This document shows, piece after piece, positions 45,656 to 54,281 of a DNA stretch of 64,000 nt; position 1 is the first letter of the stretch, and every line of letters starts with the position of its first letter. The stretch comes from Methanooceanicella nereidis. Its GTDB lineage: Archaea; Halobacteriota; Methanocellia; Methanocellales; Methanocellaceae. The position numbers and the translations under genes were made by a program. The stretch spans positions 62,001-126,000 of the forward strand of contig NZ_PGCK01000001.1 in the NCBI RefSeq assembly GCF_021023085.1. The letters run 5' to 3'. Below the pieces are notes generated by a model. It was not told where the DNA came from, made no database searches, and saw only the letters and a program-made list of their open reading frames with translations.

Positions 45656-46054
45656 TTACACGATTATCGTCGCAGTAGAGCCGATCTTTGCGTAACGCTC
45701 GGCTACTTCCCTTGCGACCGGGCCCTTGATCTCGGTACCCTTCGGGTCATTGTTATCGTCAACTACGACGCACGCGTTGTCCTCAAAAGATACGCGCATG
45801 CCGTTCGGCCTTCTGAACTCTTTCTTCTGGCGGACGATGACACACCTGACGATCTGCTTTCTCATCTCAGGGGTGCCCTTCTTGACGGATGCGATAAGGA
45901 TATCGCCAAGGCCTGCACGCGGCATCCTGTTCTTGCGTCCCCTGTACTTAAGGACTGATATGACCTCTACGACCCTTGCGCCGGAGTTATCCGCGACATC
46001 GAGACGTGTCGCTGTGTGGACGGACCTTGGGACTTTTGCCTTGATCGCCTTCAC
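45656..46054 (-). CDS. rpl14: ribosomal protein L14 (uL14)
   Basis: 132 residues. The start is a GTG lying within AAGTGAAG, so it overlaps the S17 stop. Blocks [40 protein letters not shown] and [20 protein letters not shown] are typical. Part of the intersubunit bridge region. Confidence 0.96.
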   Translation of the reverse strand: MKAIKAKVPRSVHTATRLDVADNSGARVVEVISVLKYRGRKNRMPRAGLGDILIASVKKGTPEMRKQIVRCVIVRQKKEFRRPNGMRVSFEDNACVVVDDNNDPKGTEIKGPVAREVAERYAKIGSTATIIV

Positions 46055-46374
46055 TTCGATACCTCCACAATGACGAAGGTCTTAGTCTTGGAGAGAGGCC
46101 TGCACTCCGCTATGGTGACCTTGTCCCCTTCCTTTGCATCAATGCAGGGAGGGTTGTGGGCGTGGATCTTTGACCTCCTCTTCTCATACCTGTCATACTT
46201 AATGTTGCGCTTTAAGTACTCGCGCTGCACCACGACGGTCTTATCCATCTTGCTGGAGACCACGACGCCCTCGAGTAACTGTCCTCTGACACTTAAAGTG
46301 CCATGGAATGGACAGTTGGGGTCGGCGCACTCCTCCTGTGGCGCGGTTACGTTCAAACCAATGTCTTTTGCCAT
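46051..46374 (-). CDS. rps17: ribosomal protein S17 (uS17)
   Basis: 107 residues: [20 protein letters not shown], then [20 protein letters not shown] and [22 protein letters not shown]-fold 16S rRNA-binding protein. Archaeal N-terminal extension with two cysteines present ([12 protein letters not shown]). Confidence 0.96.
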   Translation of the reverse strand: MAKDIGLNVTAPQEECADPNCPFHGTLSVRGQLLEGVVVSSKMDKTVVVQREYLKRNIKYDRYEKRRSKIHAHNPPCIDAKEGDKVTIAECRPLSKTKTFVIVEVSK

Positions 46375-46438
46375 TTATATTCCTCTTCTCTACTTTACGA
46401 GGGTTAGCCGGTAGACCGACCACTTCCCCTTCAAGTGT

Positions 46439-46708
46439 TCATCTTCTTTTCTTTTTTGGAATCCTGTTTTCAGGTTGTGATAGTAATAGAGTCCCCAGGA
46501 CTTTCACGCGTCTCCCGTCAGGGAGGGTGAATATGAACGAACAGCACGACTTTGGGACTTTTTTGTCGTGCTTTTCGGTCTTCAGGACGAGCATGTTTCG
46601 GGACTCGTCGATGACTGTCCCTTTAAGATCAGGATAGGCCGGGGAAACGACCTCGACCTCCAGACCTATCAGCTCGTGATAGACGATATTCTCCGGCGTG
46701 ATGTCCAT
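46439..46708 (-). CDS. rnp1: RNase P protein component 1 (Rpp29/Pop4)
   Basis: 89 residues with the Sm-like fold of archaeal Rpp29: ENIVYHELIGLEVEVVSPAY, GTVIDESRNMLVLKTE, and SFIFTLPDGRRVKVLG. It is the protein subunit of RNase P that pairs with Rpp21 and helps recognise pre-tRNA. Its place between SUI1 and S17 in the superoperon is conserved in euryarchaea. Confidence 0.95.
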   Translation of the reverse strand: MDITPENIVYHELIGLEVEVVSPAYPDLKGTVIDESRNMLVLKTEKHDKKVPKSCCSFIFTLPDGRRVKVLGTLLLSQPENRIPKKKRR

Positions 46709-46755
46709 AAGACTACCCTTGCCTTCTTATACTTTTCCTATAGAGCAAGAGTTTT

Positions 46756-47061
46756 TTACTTTACGTCTATAGACTCGGATGAATAGCCGATGTTCTCCAG
46801 GATCTCTCTGACCTTTTCTTTGTGGTCGCCCTGGAGCTCTATCGTCCTATCCTTTATTGTCCCGCCGCAAGCACATTTCGCCTTAAGGAGGCTTGATAGC
46901 TCCTTAAGGTCTATGTCCTTGTCATCTATACCATCAACGATCGTTGCAACCTTGCCGAAGCGTCTTTTGTCAGTTGTTATCCTAACTCGCTGGGACTCCT
47001 TGGAGATCTCTTCGCATACGCAAAGGTCCTCCGGGAGTCCGCACTTGTCACATACGGCCAA
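46756..47061 (-). CDS. SUI1 / eIF1-type translation initiation factor
   Basis: 101 residues from a TTG start at 47061, one base after the L29 stop. The N-terminal zinc-ribbon-like [16 protein letters not shown] precedes the SUI1 domain ([40 protein letters not shown]). The archaeal aIF1 family aids start-codon selection. No ATG lies nearby in frame. Confidence 0.93.
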   Translation of the reverse strand: MAVCDKCGLPEDLCVCEEISKESQRVRITTDKRRFGKVATIVDGIDDKDIDLKELSSLLKAKCACGGTIKDRTIELQGDHKEKVREILENIGYSSESIDVK

Positions 47062-47062
47062 G

Positions 47063-47266
47063 TTAACGCTTCTCCTCCTCGTGCTGGATCGTAAGTATCC
47101 TTGCAATGGTCCTTCTGAGCTCGCGTATCTTACCCGGGTTCTCGGGTGCACCGCCAGTCGCCGTTATGGCGCGCTGCTTGAGGAGCTCGTTCCTGAGGTC
47201 CTTGAGCTGCTTTGTGCGCTGGTCCCCGGACATATCGCGTATCTCTTTTGATCTGAGTATAGCCAT
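47063..47266 (-). CDS. rpl29: ribosomal protein L29 (uL29)
   Basis: 67 residues: [20 protein letters not shown], then [20 protein letters not shown] and [17 protein letters not shown]. Two-helix protein at the tunnel exit and SRP docking site. The ATG shares one base with the S3 stop. Confidence 0.96.
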   Translation of the reverse strand: MAILRSKEIRDMSGDQRTKQLKDLRNELLKQRAITATGGAPENPGKIRELRRTIARILTIQHEEEKR

Positions 47267-48066
47267 TACTCTTCCCTCTTAGGTTTCTTAGAGGCCTTCT
47301 TTGGCTTGTCTTCAGCCGCGGCCCCTGCTTCAGCCTCTTCGACGGATTCGGCGATGATCTTCTCAACGGTTTCGGTAGTGGTCGCCTCGGTGACTGCCTC
47401 GGTTATGTCTGCCTTCGGGGCTGCCTCTGCCGCCCTGGCTGCCGGCTTCTCTACGGGAGCTGGCTCGACATCGATCTTGAGGATCTCGACCTGGTCCGGA
47501 AGCACCGCTCCGGGCGGCATTATCCTGACCTTTACGCCGATGATGCCTAATTTCTTCTTTGCGCGCGCGTATCCGACGTCGACGAGCTGTTCGATCGGCT
47601 TTCCGCAGTGGCCTATGTAGCCAGCTATGAACTTCTCGCGGCGCTTACGGGCACCGGTGAGCTTTCCGGCTATGACGATCTCACAGCCCATGGCCCCGGC
47701 GTCCATGATCCTCTGAAGCGTGGACTGTCCTGCCTTACGGAAGTACCATCCTCTCTCCAGCGCGTTCGCGAGCCTGGTCGCCATCATCTGGGCGTTAAGC
47801 TCGGGCTTCTTGACTTCCTGCACGTCGATCTGCGGGTTGTCCATCTTGAAGCGGGTGTCGAGGTCCCTTGTGTATTTCCTTATCATCTTACCGGCTTTAC
47901 CGATGATCATTCCCGGCTTTTCGGCCTTGATGGTTATCTGGGTACCCATGGGGGTCCTGTTGATCTCCATTCCGCCGTATCCCGCACGGTCGAGCCTCTC
48001 GATGAAGAACTCATCTATCATGGCCTTCTTGAAGCCCTCGTTTACGAATTTCTTCTCTATCGCCAA
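47266..48066 (-). CDS. rps3: ribosomal protein S3 (uS3) with acidic/Ala-rich C-terminal tail
   Basis: About 266 residues from TTG 48066 (encoding [15 protein letters not shown], the usual archaeal start); an earlier TTG at 48081 would add five residues. KH domain: [21 protein letters not shown]-terminal domain [20 protein letters not shown]. The last ~65 residues (from [20 protein letters not shown]) are low-complexity Ala/Glu/Lys. Forms the mRNA entry pore. Confidence 0.95.
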   Translation of the reverse strand: MAIEKKFVNEGFKKAMIDEFFIERLDRAGYGGMEINRTPMGTQITIKAEKPGMIIGKAGKMIRKYTRDLDTRFKMDNPQIDVQEVKKPELNAQMMATRLANALERGWYFRKAGQSTLQRIMDAGAMGCEIVIAGKLTGARKRREKFIAGYIGHCGKPIEQLVDVGYARAKKKLGIIGVKVRIMPPGAVLPDQVEILKIDVEPAPVEKPAARAAEAAPKADITEAVTEATTTETVEKIIAESVEEAEAGAAAEDKPKKASKKPKREE

Positions 48067-48070
48067 CTGC

Positions 48071-48526
48071 TCACTCTCCAATCACTACTTCGACCGTCAC
48101 GGTCTCCTTGTTCCAGGCGGTGGCTCTTCCCATTGCTCTCGGCATGATGCCCTGGATGGTCCTGCCCTTCTTTGAGACTGCATGAACGATCTTCATGTTC
48201 TCGGGCTCGAGACCCTTATACTCGGCATTTGCCTCTGCGTGCTTGAGAAGCTTTAAGATCTCCTTGCTTGCCTTGACCGGGTACCTGCCTGCGTCCCAGC
48301 CGGTCTGGTGCCTCTTGTGTCCGACGTTCCTTGCGAACCTCTTGAAAGGTATGGACTGTTTCTTCTCTATGACGTTCTCGAGGTAAGTCTTGGCGACAGA
48401 TACTTTCTTGCCCTTGATGAAGTTCAGTATCTCGATACAGTGCTTCGGCGAGACGTCGATCTCGTATGCCATAGCCTTGGCCGTTACGGCCGGGTCATAT
48501 TCTGCTGAATAACCTACTTTAGACAT
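48071..48526 (-). CDS. rpl22: ribosomal protein L22 (uL22)
   Basis: 151 residues from ATG 48526 behind GGTTGAT. Conserved [40 protein letters not shown] and [19 protein letters not shown]. Lines the peptide exit tunnel. Confidence 0.96.
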   Translation of the reverse strand: MSKVGYSAEYDPAVTAKAMAYEIDVSPKHCIEILNFIKGKKVSVAKTYLENVIEKKQSIPFKRFARNVGHKRHQTGWDAGRYPVKASKEILKLLKHAEANAEYKGLEPENMKIVHAVSKKGRTIQGIMPRAMGRATAWNKETVTVEVVIGE

Positions 48527-48541
48527 CCTGATCAACCTCGC

Positions 48542-48961
48542 TTACTTCAGCGGCACGTACTTGCTGCCTCTCGTTGCACCGATACCTGCGGAACCGTGAG
48601 TAACGTATTTCCTGGTGGGTGCGAACTCCCCGATGTAGTGTCCTACCATCTCGGGGATGACTTCAACTGCTTTCCATTCCTTACCGGTGTGTATCTCAAA
48701 GGTGATACCTATCATGTCCGGAAGTATGATCATGTCCCTTAAGTGGGTCTTGATCTTGGTCTCTCCGGCCTTGACCTGGTTTATGAGCTTAATGTGCTCC
48801 TCACCGAACTCTCTCTTTATTTTCCTTCTCTGGCGGGAGGGTAACATCTCCGCGATCTGGTTGAGGTCCATCTTTTTCATGTCCGCGACCGAGAACCCGC
48901 GGTAGGTGAACTCTTCCTTCCTCTTCGGGATCCTGCCAGCCTGTTTTGCTTGTCTAGCCAT
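48542..48961 (-). CDS. rps19: ribosomal protein S19 (uS19)
   Basis: 139 residues: FTYRGFSVADMKKMDLNQIA at the N terminus and GHYIGEFAPTRKYVTHGSAG at the C terminus, with the archaeal LPSRQRRKIKREF block. 30S head protein. Confidence 0.96.
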   Translation of the reverse strand: MARQAKQAGRIPKRKEEFTYRGFSVADMKKMDLNQIAEMLPSRQRRKIKREFGEEHIKLINQVKAGETKIKTHLRDMIILPDMIGITFEIHTGKEWKAVEVIPEMVGHYIGEFAPTRKYVTHGSAGIGATRGSKYVPLK

Positions 48962-48975
48962 TATTACAACTCCGT

Positions 48976-49692
48976 TTAGTGCCCTATGCCTGTTCTTCTC
49001 GCGGCTATGCTTCCGACCTTCCTACCGGGTGAAGTGTGCCTTCCTACGGTCTTCGGCCTGCCCGGGTGCTGCCTGCCGCCGCCACCGAACGGGTGGTCTA
49101 CGGCGTTCATTGCGACACCTCTGACGACCGGCCACTTGCCAGCCTTGTTCTGCATCTTGTAGAACTTGTTACCTGCCTTCACGAAGGGCTTCTCAAGCCT
49201 GCCTCCGCCTGCGACTACGCCGATGGTGGCCCTGCACTTGGGGTTGAGCCATTTCATCTCGCCCGACGGTAACTGTACTACTGAGCGGTTCGCCTCGTGC
49301 GCTACAAGTATCGCGTATACTCCGGTCGACCTTGCGAACGATCCGCCGTCGCCCGGCTGCGATTCGATATTGCATATCGGGCAGCCTTCCGGTATCTCGC
49401 TGAGCGGGAGGGTGTTTCCGACCTTGATCTCTGCGGATACGCCGTACTTGATCGTGTCCCCGAGACCTAAGCCTTCCGGAGCAAGTATGAGCTTCTCTTC
49501 ACCGTTGCCGAACTTTACGCGGACGATGGGTGCGTTCCTTGCGGGGTCGTGTAAAACCTCGGTGATAACGCCTTCAATGGTCTCGTCACCATAGGTCTTG
49601 ATGTGCTGAAGGTCAGCCTTGAACCTGCTAGAGGTAGCCCTGTATGTCGGGGTTCCCTTACCTCTATTCTGTGACATTAATCGCTTTCCCAT
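48976..49692 (-). CDS. rpl2: ribosomal protein L2 (uL2)
   Basis: 238 residues from ATG 49692 behind GGGGGATT. SQNRGKGTPTYRATSSRFKA, LPSGEMKWLNPKCRATIGVV and the universally conserved VAMNAVDHPFGGGGRQHPGR loop near the peptidyl-transferase centre are present. Confidence 0.97.
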   Translation of the reverse strand: MGKRLMSQNRGKGTPTYRATSSRFKADLQHIKTYGDETIEGVITEVLHDPARNAPIVRVKFGNGEEKLILAPEGLGLGDTIKYGVSAEIKVGNTLPLSEIPEGCPICNIESQPGDGGSFARSTGVYAILVAHEANRSVVQLPSGEMKWLNPKCRATIGVVAGGGRLEKPFVKAGNKFYKMQNKAGKWPVVRGVAMNAVDHPFGGGGRQHPGRPKTVGRHTSPGRKVGSIAARRTGIGH

Positions 49693-49712
49693 AATCAATC
49701 CCCCTTACCGGG

Positions 49713-49961
49713 TTAGAACACTCCTAAGCGGCTTGCGATCTCTTCAGCCGAGTTCTCCGGGCTTAGAGTCACTATAGCCTTCTTTTCTCCACGCGGGGTG
49801 AGCTGGGTGGTTACCTTGATCACCTTAACGTTGTACATTTCCTCTACGGCGTCCTTTATCTGGGTCTTGTTCGCCTGGCGGTCTACCATGAACTGAAGGG
49901 TGTTGTTCTTGTCTAATGATAAGGTCGCCTTTTCTGTTATGAACGGATACTTTATGATCAT
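49713..49961 (-). CDS. rpl23: ribosomal protein L23 (uL23)
   Basis: 82 residues from ATG 49961. IKYPFITEKATLSLDKNNTL and QTQIKDAVE-type NKTQIKDAVEEMYNVKVIKV are diagnostic. Tunnel-exit docking protein for SRP and chaperones. Its start lies next to the L4 stop. Confidence 0.96.
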   Translation of the reverse strand: MIIKYPFITEKATLSLDKNNTLQFMVDRQANKTQIKDAVEEMYNVKVIKVTTQLTPRGEKKAIVTLSPENSAEEIASRLGVF

Positions 49962-49962
49962 T

Positions 49963-50718
49963 TTACTCAACCTCACCCGATAGCATCTTTAACGCGCCTT
50001 CGCCCCAGACTGTAAGGCGGCCTGCGTGGGTTCCCGGTGCGAGTATCTCGACGTTAAGCTGGTCGAGCGTGACTACGTCCACTCCGGGCAAGTTCCTTGC
50101 TGCAATGCCAATGCCCTTGTCCTCTGCGATGACGATGAGAACGCCTTTCTTCTTCTTGTACTGCCTTCCCCTCATCTTTCCGCGGCCTGCGCGTACTTTC
50201 TTCTCCTTTGCCCTCTCGAGGTCTGCCTCTAAGCCCATTGCGGTAAGCAGATCAACTACTTCCTTGGTCTTAGTGAGCGCCTCTATCTCATCGGATACTA
50301 TAAGGGGGAGCTCTCCCTCGTATATGTAGCCGCGAGACTTTACGAGCTCGGGGTTCATCGTTGCTGCCACAGCGGAGCGGATGGCCTTGACTTTCTCCAT
50401 CTTGTTGATCTTCTCGCTGTAGTCGCGGTTCGGGTTCGGTCCGTGGGCTGAGCGTCCGCCTCTTGCCTGCGGGACGACCATTGCCTTGGAGCCGTTTTTC
50501 ATCCTCGGCACCTGTGCTGCGCCTCTGCCGCTACCCCAGGAGTGAGCGGAGCTTAACGTTCCTGCTGTCCTGTCCGGGCCGTACGGCTGGAGCCTGTTCG
50601 CCTGTGCCGCGAGCACTGCCTTCTTGATGATGTCGGGCCTGTACGGCTCGCTGAACACTGCCGGCACTGCTATCTCTGAAGCCTTCTTACCCTTGCTGTC
50701 AAAAACTTTCGCGTTCAT
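49963..50718 (-). CDS. rpl4: ribosomal protein L4 (uL4)
   Basis: 251 residues. The tunnel loop GSGRGAAQVPRMKNGSKAMV and RGGRSAHGPN are typical archaeal L4, followed by LPLIVSDEIEALTKTKEVVD and a C-terminal VVTLDQLNVEILAPGTHAGR. Confidence 0.97.
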   Translation of the reverse strand: MNAKVFDSKGKKASEIAVPAVFSEPYRPDIIKKAVLAAQANRLQPYGPDRTAGTLSSAHSWGSGRGAAQVPRMKNGSKAMVVPQARGGRSAHGPNPNRDYSEKINKMEKVKAIRSAVAATMNPELVKSRGYIYEGELPLIVSDEIEALTKTKEVVDLLTAMGLEADLERAKEKKVRAGRGKMRGRQYKKKKGVLIVIAEDKGIGIAARNLPGVDVVTLDQLNVEILAPGTHAGRLTVWGEGALKMLSGEVE

Positions 50719-50723
50719 CTATC

Positions 50724-51749
50724 TCATCTCCTGCAGCCCTGCTTCGAAAGCTTGCTCGTGTACAATATCTCAGGTGCCTGCTTCGGCGAGTCCTTTGGCC
50801 TTACTGCGGGCCTGATCCTGATCATTCTCTTGACCGGGCCGGGTATGGAACCCTTGAGCAGTATGTACTCGTTCCTTACTACTCCGTAGTTGCTGAAGCC
50901 GCCTGCCGGAGTGATGTCCTGTCCGATGTCGCCGAACTTTATGATCCTCTTGTTGTATTCGGTCCTCTGGTGGAAACCAGTCTGACCGAGCTGCGGTACC
51001 TGCCACCTGACCCTGTGCGGGTTCCATGGACCGAGGTTACCGATGTGCCTCTTCTTACCGGTCCTGGCGTGCTTCCTCTTCTGCATCGCTACGCCCCATC
51101 TTGTGACCGGGCCCTTTGTACCCTTACCCTTGGTTATAGCGGATACATCGACTAACTCGCCAGGTGCGAATACGTCCTTGATGCCTACCTGCTTGCCCAG
51201 GAGTGACTTTGCGAACTCGAACCTCTTGGCCATGTCGCCGCCGCCGATCCTGTTCTCCATTAACTCGGGTACCTTCTTCGGTATACCAGTGACACCGTCA
51301 GTCTCGGTAAAGACCATTACGCGGAGGTCTGCGACCACGCCGCTCTTGATGAACTCTTCCATCTTGGCGAGCTCGTCCTCGGTCTTGTAGCCGTTCTTCG
51401 GTGCCTTGATAAGCTTGGATAACTGCTTGTTGAAGTCGTTAGTCCAGGCCTCAGCGATGACCTTCTTGCCGTACGGGCTGTCATTGTATACCCTGATACC
51501 GGCTACCTTCATCACGGGGGTCTCTACTATTGTTACGGGTACGGATATCTCCATACCTTCGGTGTTGCTCTTAGGCCTGTCATCGATCATTATGATGTGT
51601 GACATTCCTGCCTTAAATCCGACAAATCCTTGTATTCTTGGCTGGTCGCCCAACTCTGCCCAGGATCTGTATTTGGGCTTCTGGCTCCTTGCCCTGACAC
51701 GGGGGCTGAACCCGAGCGAACCACGCCTTGGTGCATGTGCATGTCCCAT
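50724..51749 (-). CDS. rpl3: ribosomal protein L3 (uL3)
   Basis: 341 residues from ATG 51749. GFVGFKAGMSHIIMIDDRPK, then GVTGIPKKVPELMENRIGGG, RTGKKRHIGNLGPWNPHRVR and GQTGFHQRTEYNKRI identify archaeal/eukaryal L3. First ribosomal gene of the superoperon, 83 bases after the SPOUT methyltransferase. Confidence 0.97.
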   Translation of the reverse strand: MGHAHAPRRGSLGFSPRVRARSQKPKYRSWAELGDQPRIQGFVGFKAGMSHIIMIDDRPKSNTEGMEISVPVTIVETPVMKVAGIRVYNDSPYGKKVIAEAWTNDFNKQLSKLIKAPKNGYKTEDELAKMEEFIKSGVVADLRVMVFTETDGVTGIPKKVPELMENRIGGGDMAKRFEFAKSLLGKQVGIKDVFAPGELVDVSAITKGKGTKGPVTRWGVAMQKRKHARTGKKRHIGNLGPWNPHRVRWQVPQLGQTGFHQRTEYNKRIIKFGDIGQDITPAGGFSNYGVVRNEYILLKGSIPGPVKRMIRIRPAVRPKDSPKQAPEILYTSKLSKQGCRR

Positions 51750-51832
51750 TGACAATCCTCCAATGTGTTTCGGGATTAGGCTCTGGCTTTGTCAATCGCC
51801 AGGTATCTTTGTAGATACTTACGCTGTAATTC

Positions 51833-52675
51833 TTACCAGACAAGATTGAAGAGACCCAGTGTAATATATACTGCCTCTTCCGTACGCACCGTGGCTGCGC
51901 CCTGATCTGGTATGGAATTCACCACGTAATCGGAACTGTCCTTAATATTGTGTCCTTCGTCGTGTAAAACAGACTCTACTCCCTTGCTGGGGCTTCCGAA
52001 TATAAAGTGTACCTTATCCCTCGTTTTATTTTTGATCTCGGATAGCGTCGCCTGGTCGAGCATTTGGCCAAACCGGGAGGTGGCTATCCTTAAGCCATCG
52101 GCATCCTTTAATTCTTCATGTAGCGTATTTGCTATACGCACATTATAACCCCAGTACAGCGGGATATCTCTTTTATCCACGAGCTGAACCGTTATTGGTC
52201 TTCGCGAAAAGATCCTGACCGATATGCGCTCTCCTGTATGTAGTTGCCTGCCGTGTGGCGGCTTCAGGAGGACCGGGCTGTCGAGACCGACATCGACCCA
52301 AACGCTCTGGTCAGATCCTACCTTGGTCACAATACCTTCTCGGTATTCCTCTTCGTTTTTGAGTAAGTCGCTGACAGCATGATGGGGTGTCCTTAACGGT
52401 GGAATTACCCCGCAAAAACGCAGGTTGTCTTGCATAGGGAATAGCTTTTTCCGCAGATATGGCGGACATTCCGCATAGCGCAAGACGGTACTTATAAACT
52501 TGCTGTCATCAAGTCCTTTGGTCTTGTATATTACAATCTCATCGACCCGGAATATGGAAGCGGCCCTCGCGATCTGGCCGACTTTATATGTCCTTATTCT
52601 TGGATCAGGACTTTCCTCGGTTAAAGAGGATGGGATGAGTAGGTTTATAAGTGTCTTTCCACGGTTGACACTCAT
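51833..52675 (-). CDS. SPOUT-class RNA methyltransferase (COG2106 type)
   Basis: 280 residues: an N-terminal SPOUT half (LINLLIPSSLTEESPDPRIR, ARAASIFRVDEIVIYKTKGL), an inserted OB-like segment (GIVTKVGSDQSVWVDVGLDS) and a C-terminal knotted SAM-binding part (DKVHFIFGSPSKGVESVLHD, VVNSIPDQGAATVRTEEAVY). This is the family regularly found just upstream of L3 in euryarchaea; it probably methylates rRNA, but the site is unproven. A TATA box near 52711 serves it and perhaps the whole superoperon. Confidence 0.9.
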   Translation of the reverse strand: MSVNRGKTLINLLIPSSLTEESPDPRIRTYKVGQIARAASIFRVDEIVIYKTKGLDDSKFISTVLRYAECPPYLRKKLFPMQDNLRFCGVIPPLRTPHHAVSDLLKNEEEYREGIVTKVGSDQSVWVDVGLDSPVLLKPPHGRQLHTGERISVRIFSRRPITVQLVDKRDIPLYWGYNVRIANTLHEELKDADGLRIATSRFGQMLDQATLSEIKNKTRDKVHFIFGSPSKGVESVLHDEGHNIKDSSDYVVNSIPDQGAATVRTEEAVYITLGLFNLVW

Positions 52676-52710
52676 ACTGTCCTCATACTTGGGGTATTGG
52701 AATGCAATAA

Positions 52711-52723
52711 TAGTATATAAATG
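52711..52723 (-). promoter_or_regulatory. TATA box of the SPOUT-L3 ribosomal superoperon
   Basis: On the minus strand CATTTATATACTA lies about 35-48 bases before ATG 52675, leaving only a short leader. It marks the junction between core and AT-rich island DNA. Confidence 0.5.
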
Positions 52724-52974
52724 TTACGTGGAAATTATTAGCAAGAAATCTGTTTTTTAATCTAATTTACGACTAAGCAACATATAAGAGATATAATATC
52801 GATTCGTTAATGATATATTATAATGCAAGATTGAAATATTTTCACATACCACAATGAATAGATTAATAATCGTATGAAATATTATTAATATTAGATGTAG
52901 TTACTATATGTACTAAATATTATTAATTAATTTAAAATTTAAAATATTCAGAGAAGATTCAAAAAGGGAAGTCG
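52724..52974. other. AT-rich junction region at the start of the accessory island
   Basis: Very AT-rich sequence with no ORF or tRNA. It probably contains the promoter of the plus-strand cassette beginning at 52975. No direct repeat or integrase remnant was found. Confidence 0.45.
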
Positions 52975-53493
52975 ATGAATTATTGCTCAGTAGATATTAA
53001 GGAGTCTAGCAAGAATAGCTATTATCAAATTATTGTTATAGATGACTTAGATTATAATAAAATTAATGATAAACTATTAAAATATAATTTAACAATTAAT
53101 AAAATAGATTTAAAAAGTAGAAAAAATAGTTACTTAATAGAATCAACAGAAATGTTAGGTAGATATTTAAGAGAATTTAAAAATTATAGTTACTATATAT
53201 TTAACAATTCAGAATTTATTGAATTAATAGTGAAAATGAATAATAATGAATATATTTTAGAATATATAGATTATCTAGGATTAGATAATGAAGAAGAAAT
53301 TAATGAAATAGATGAATTGTTAAGATTTAATAATATAATTAAATTAGTAGAAATATTAAAAACATATAATGTCCAAATAAATTCTCAAGATTACATAAAA
53401 AGATATGAAAAAATATCTATTTTCAAATCTGGGCTTATTTATACAAATGTAAATCTTACATTATTAATTAAATTATTAGAAAAAATTATGTGA
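52975..53493 (+). CDS. hypothetical AT-rich island protein, 172 residues
   Basis: First gene of a tight three-gene cassette. It is rich in Asn, Ile, Lys, Tyr and Glu, as forced by very AT-rich codons, far from the usage of core genes. Probably soluble and helical (EINEIDELLRFNNIIKLVEI). No catalytic motif seen and no family recognised. The next gene starts four bases after its stop, so they should be co-translated. Base composition points to horizontal acquisition. Confidence 0.6.
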   Translation: MNYCSVDIKESSKNSYYQIIVIDDLDYNKINDKLLKYNLTINKIDLKSRKNSYLIESTEMLGRYLREFKNYSYYIFNNSEFIELIVKMNNNEYILEYIDYLGLDNEEEINEIDELLRFNNIIKLVEILKTYNVQINSQDYIKRYEKISIFKSGLIYTNVNLTLLIKLLEKIM

Positions 53494-53497
53494 TATT

Positions 53498-54238
53498 ATG
53501 CCAATAAGCCCTGTTGATTTATATGAAATATGTAAAAAAGCATATCCAATAATAAAAAAGATAACACTCAAGAGAGTAGGGGCCATTTTAACTACATTAT
53601 CAATCTTATTTTATATAGAACCATTCAGAAATACTGTTATTCCGTCATTTAACGAGATATGTACAGAATATAATAGTTTATTATTTATGTTTGGATTATT
53701 CGTATTTAGCATAGGATTTTTGAGGACATCCACAAATGTTGAATATAATTATTGCAACTTATTTTCATCATCAAAAAGAGGTAATTCAAAGCGTTCCCAA
53801 ATAATATTTAAAAATATAACATCAATTGATGTAAATGGAAGAGAGGGTACAATCCCCTTAGAGATAATAATAAATAATAATTTCATTTTTAAAAAATATA
53901 TTGTTGATACAATAAAAAGAAATTTAAATATATATTTAGATGTAAAATACAATAGTATTATTATAGACATAACAAGCAGTAATAAATTTGATACAATTAT
54001 AGATGACTGTAATAATGGTGATGCACGATTTATACTTACTAATGATATTAATATAAAGCCAATAAAGCGCCAACTAATGGTTATATTAAAACAAGATGCA
54101 GATGAATATGAGCTTGAAGCAAACATTATAACAGAATATAAAATTAAATCTTTAAAGAATAAATTATTGTTATTAATATGCAAATATATTCTCTTTTATA
54201 ATAAAAGAAATTTTCAAATTCGTCGGCCATATAGTTAA
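53498..54238 (+). CDS. hypothetical membrane protein with two N-terminal helices
   Basis: 246 residues. Two hydrophobic helices (about 27-45 and 63-78) form a hairpin near the N terminus. The remaining ~165 residues are a soluble, beta-rich domain (IDVNGREGTIPLEIIINNNF, IYLDVKYNSIIIDITSS). The layout resembles membrane-anchored effector proteins of defence cassettes, but no known effector domain is recognised. AT-rich codon use like its neighbours. Confidence 0.6.
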   Translation: MPISPVDLYEICKKAYPIIKKITLKRVGAILTTLSILFYIEPFRNTVIPSFNEICTEYNSLLFMFGLFVFSIGFLRTSTNVEYNYCNLFSSSKRGNSKRSQIIFKNITSIDVNGREGTIPLEIIINNNFIFKKYIVDTIKRNLNIYLDVKYNSIIIDITSSNKFDTIIDDCNNGDARFILTNDINIKPIKRQLMVILKQDADEYELEANIITEYKIKSLKNKLLLLICKYILFYNKRNFQIRRPYS

Positions 54239-54281
54239 AAATTTATTATATCATAAATAAGCAAAGATTTATATCTATAGT

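Noticed and set aside
46756-47151. Extended start for the SUI1 factor (131 codons)
   Set aside because: The extra part is L29 coding sequence in another frame; TTG 47061 fits the family length and gene spacing.
52676-52974. Possible tRNA attachment site or integrase remnant at the island border
   Set aside because: No tRNA fragment, direct repeat or recombinase sequence could be seen there.
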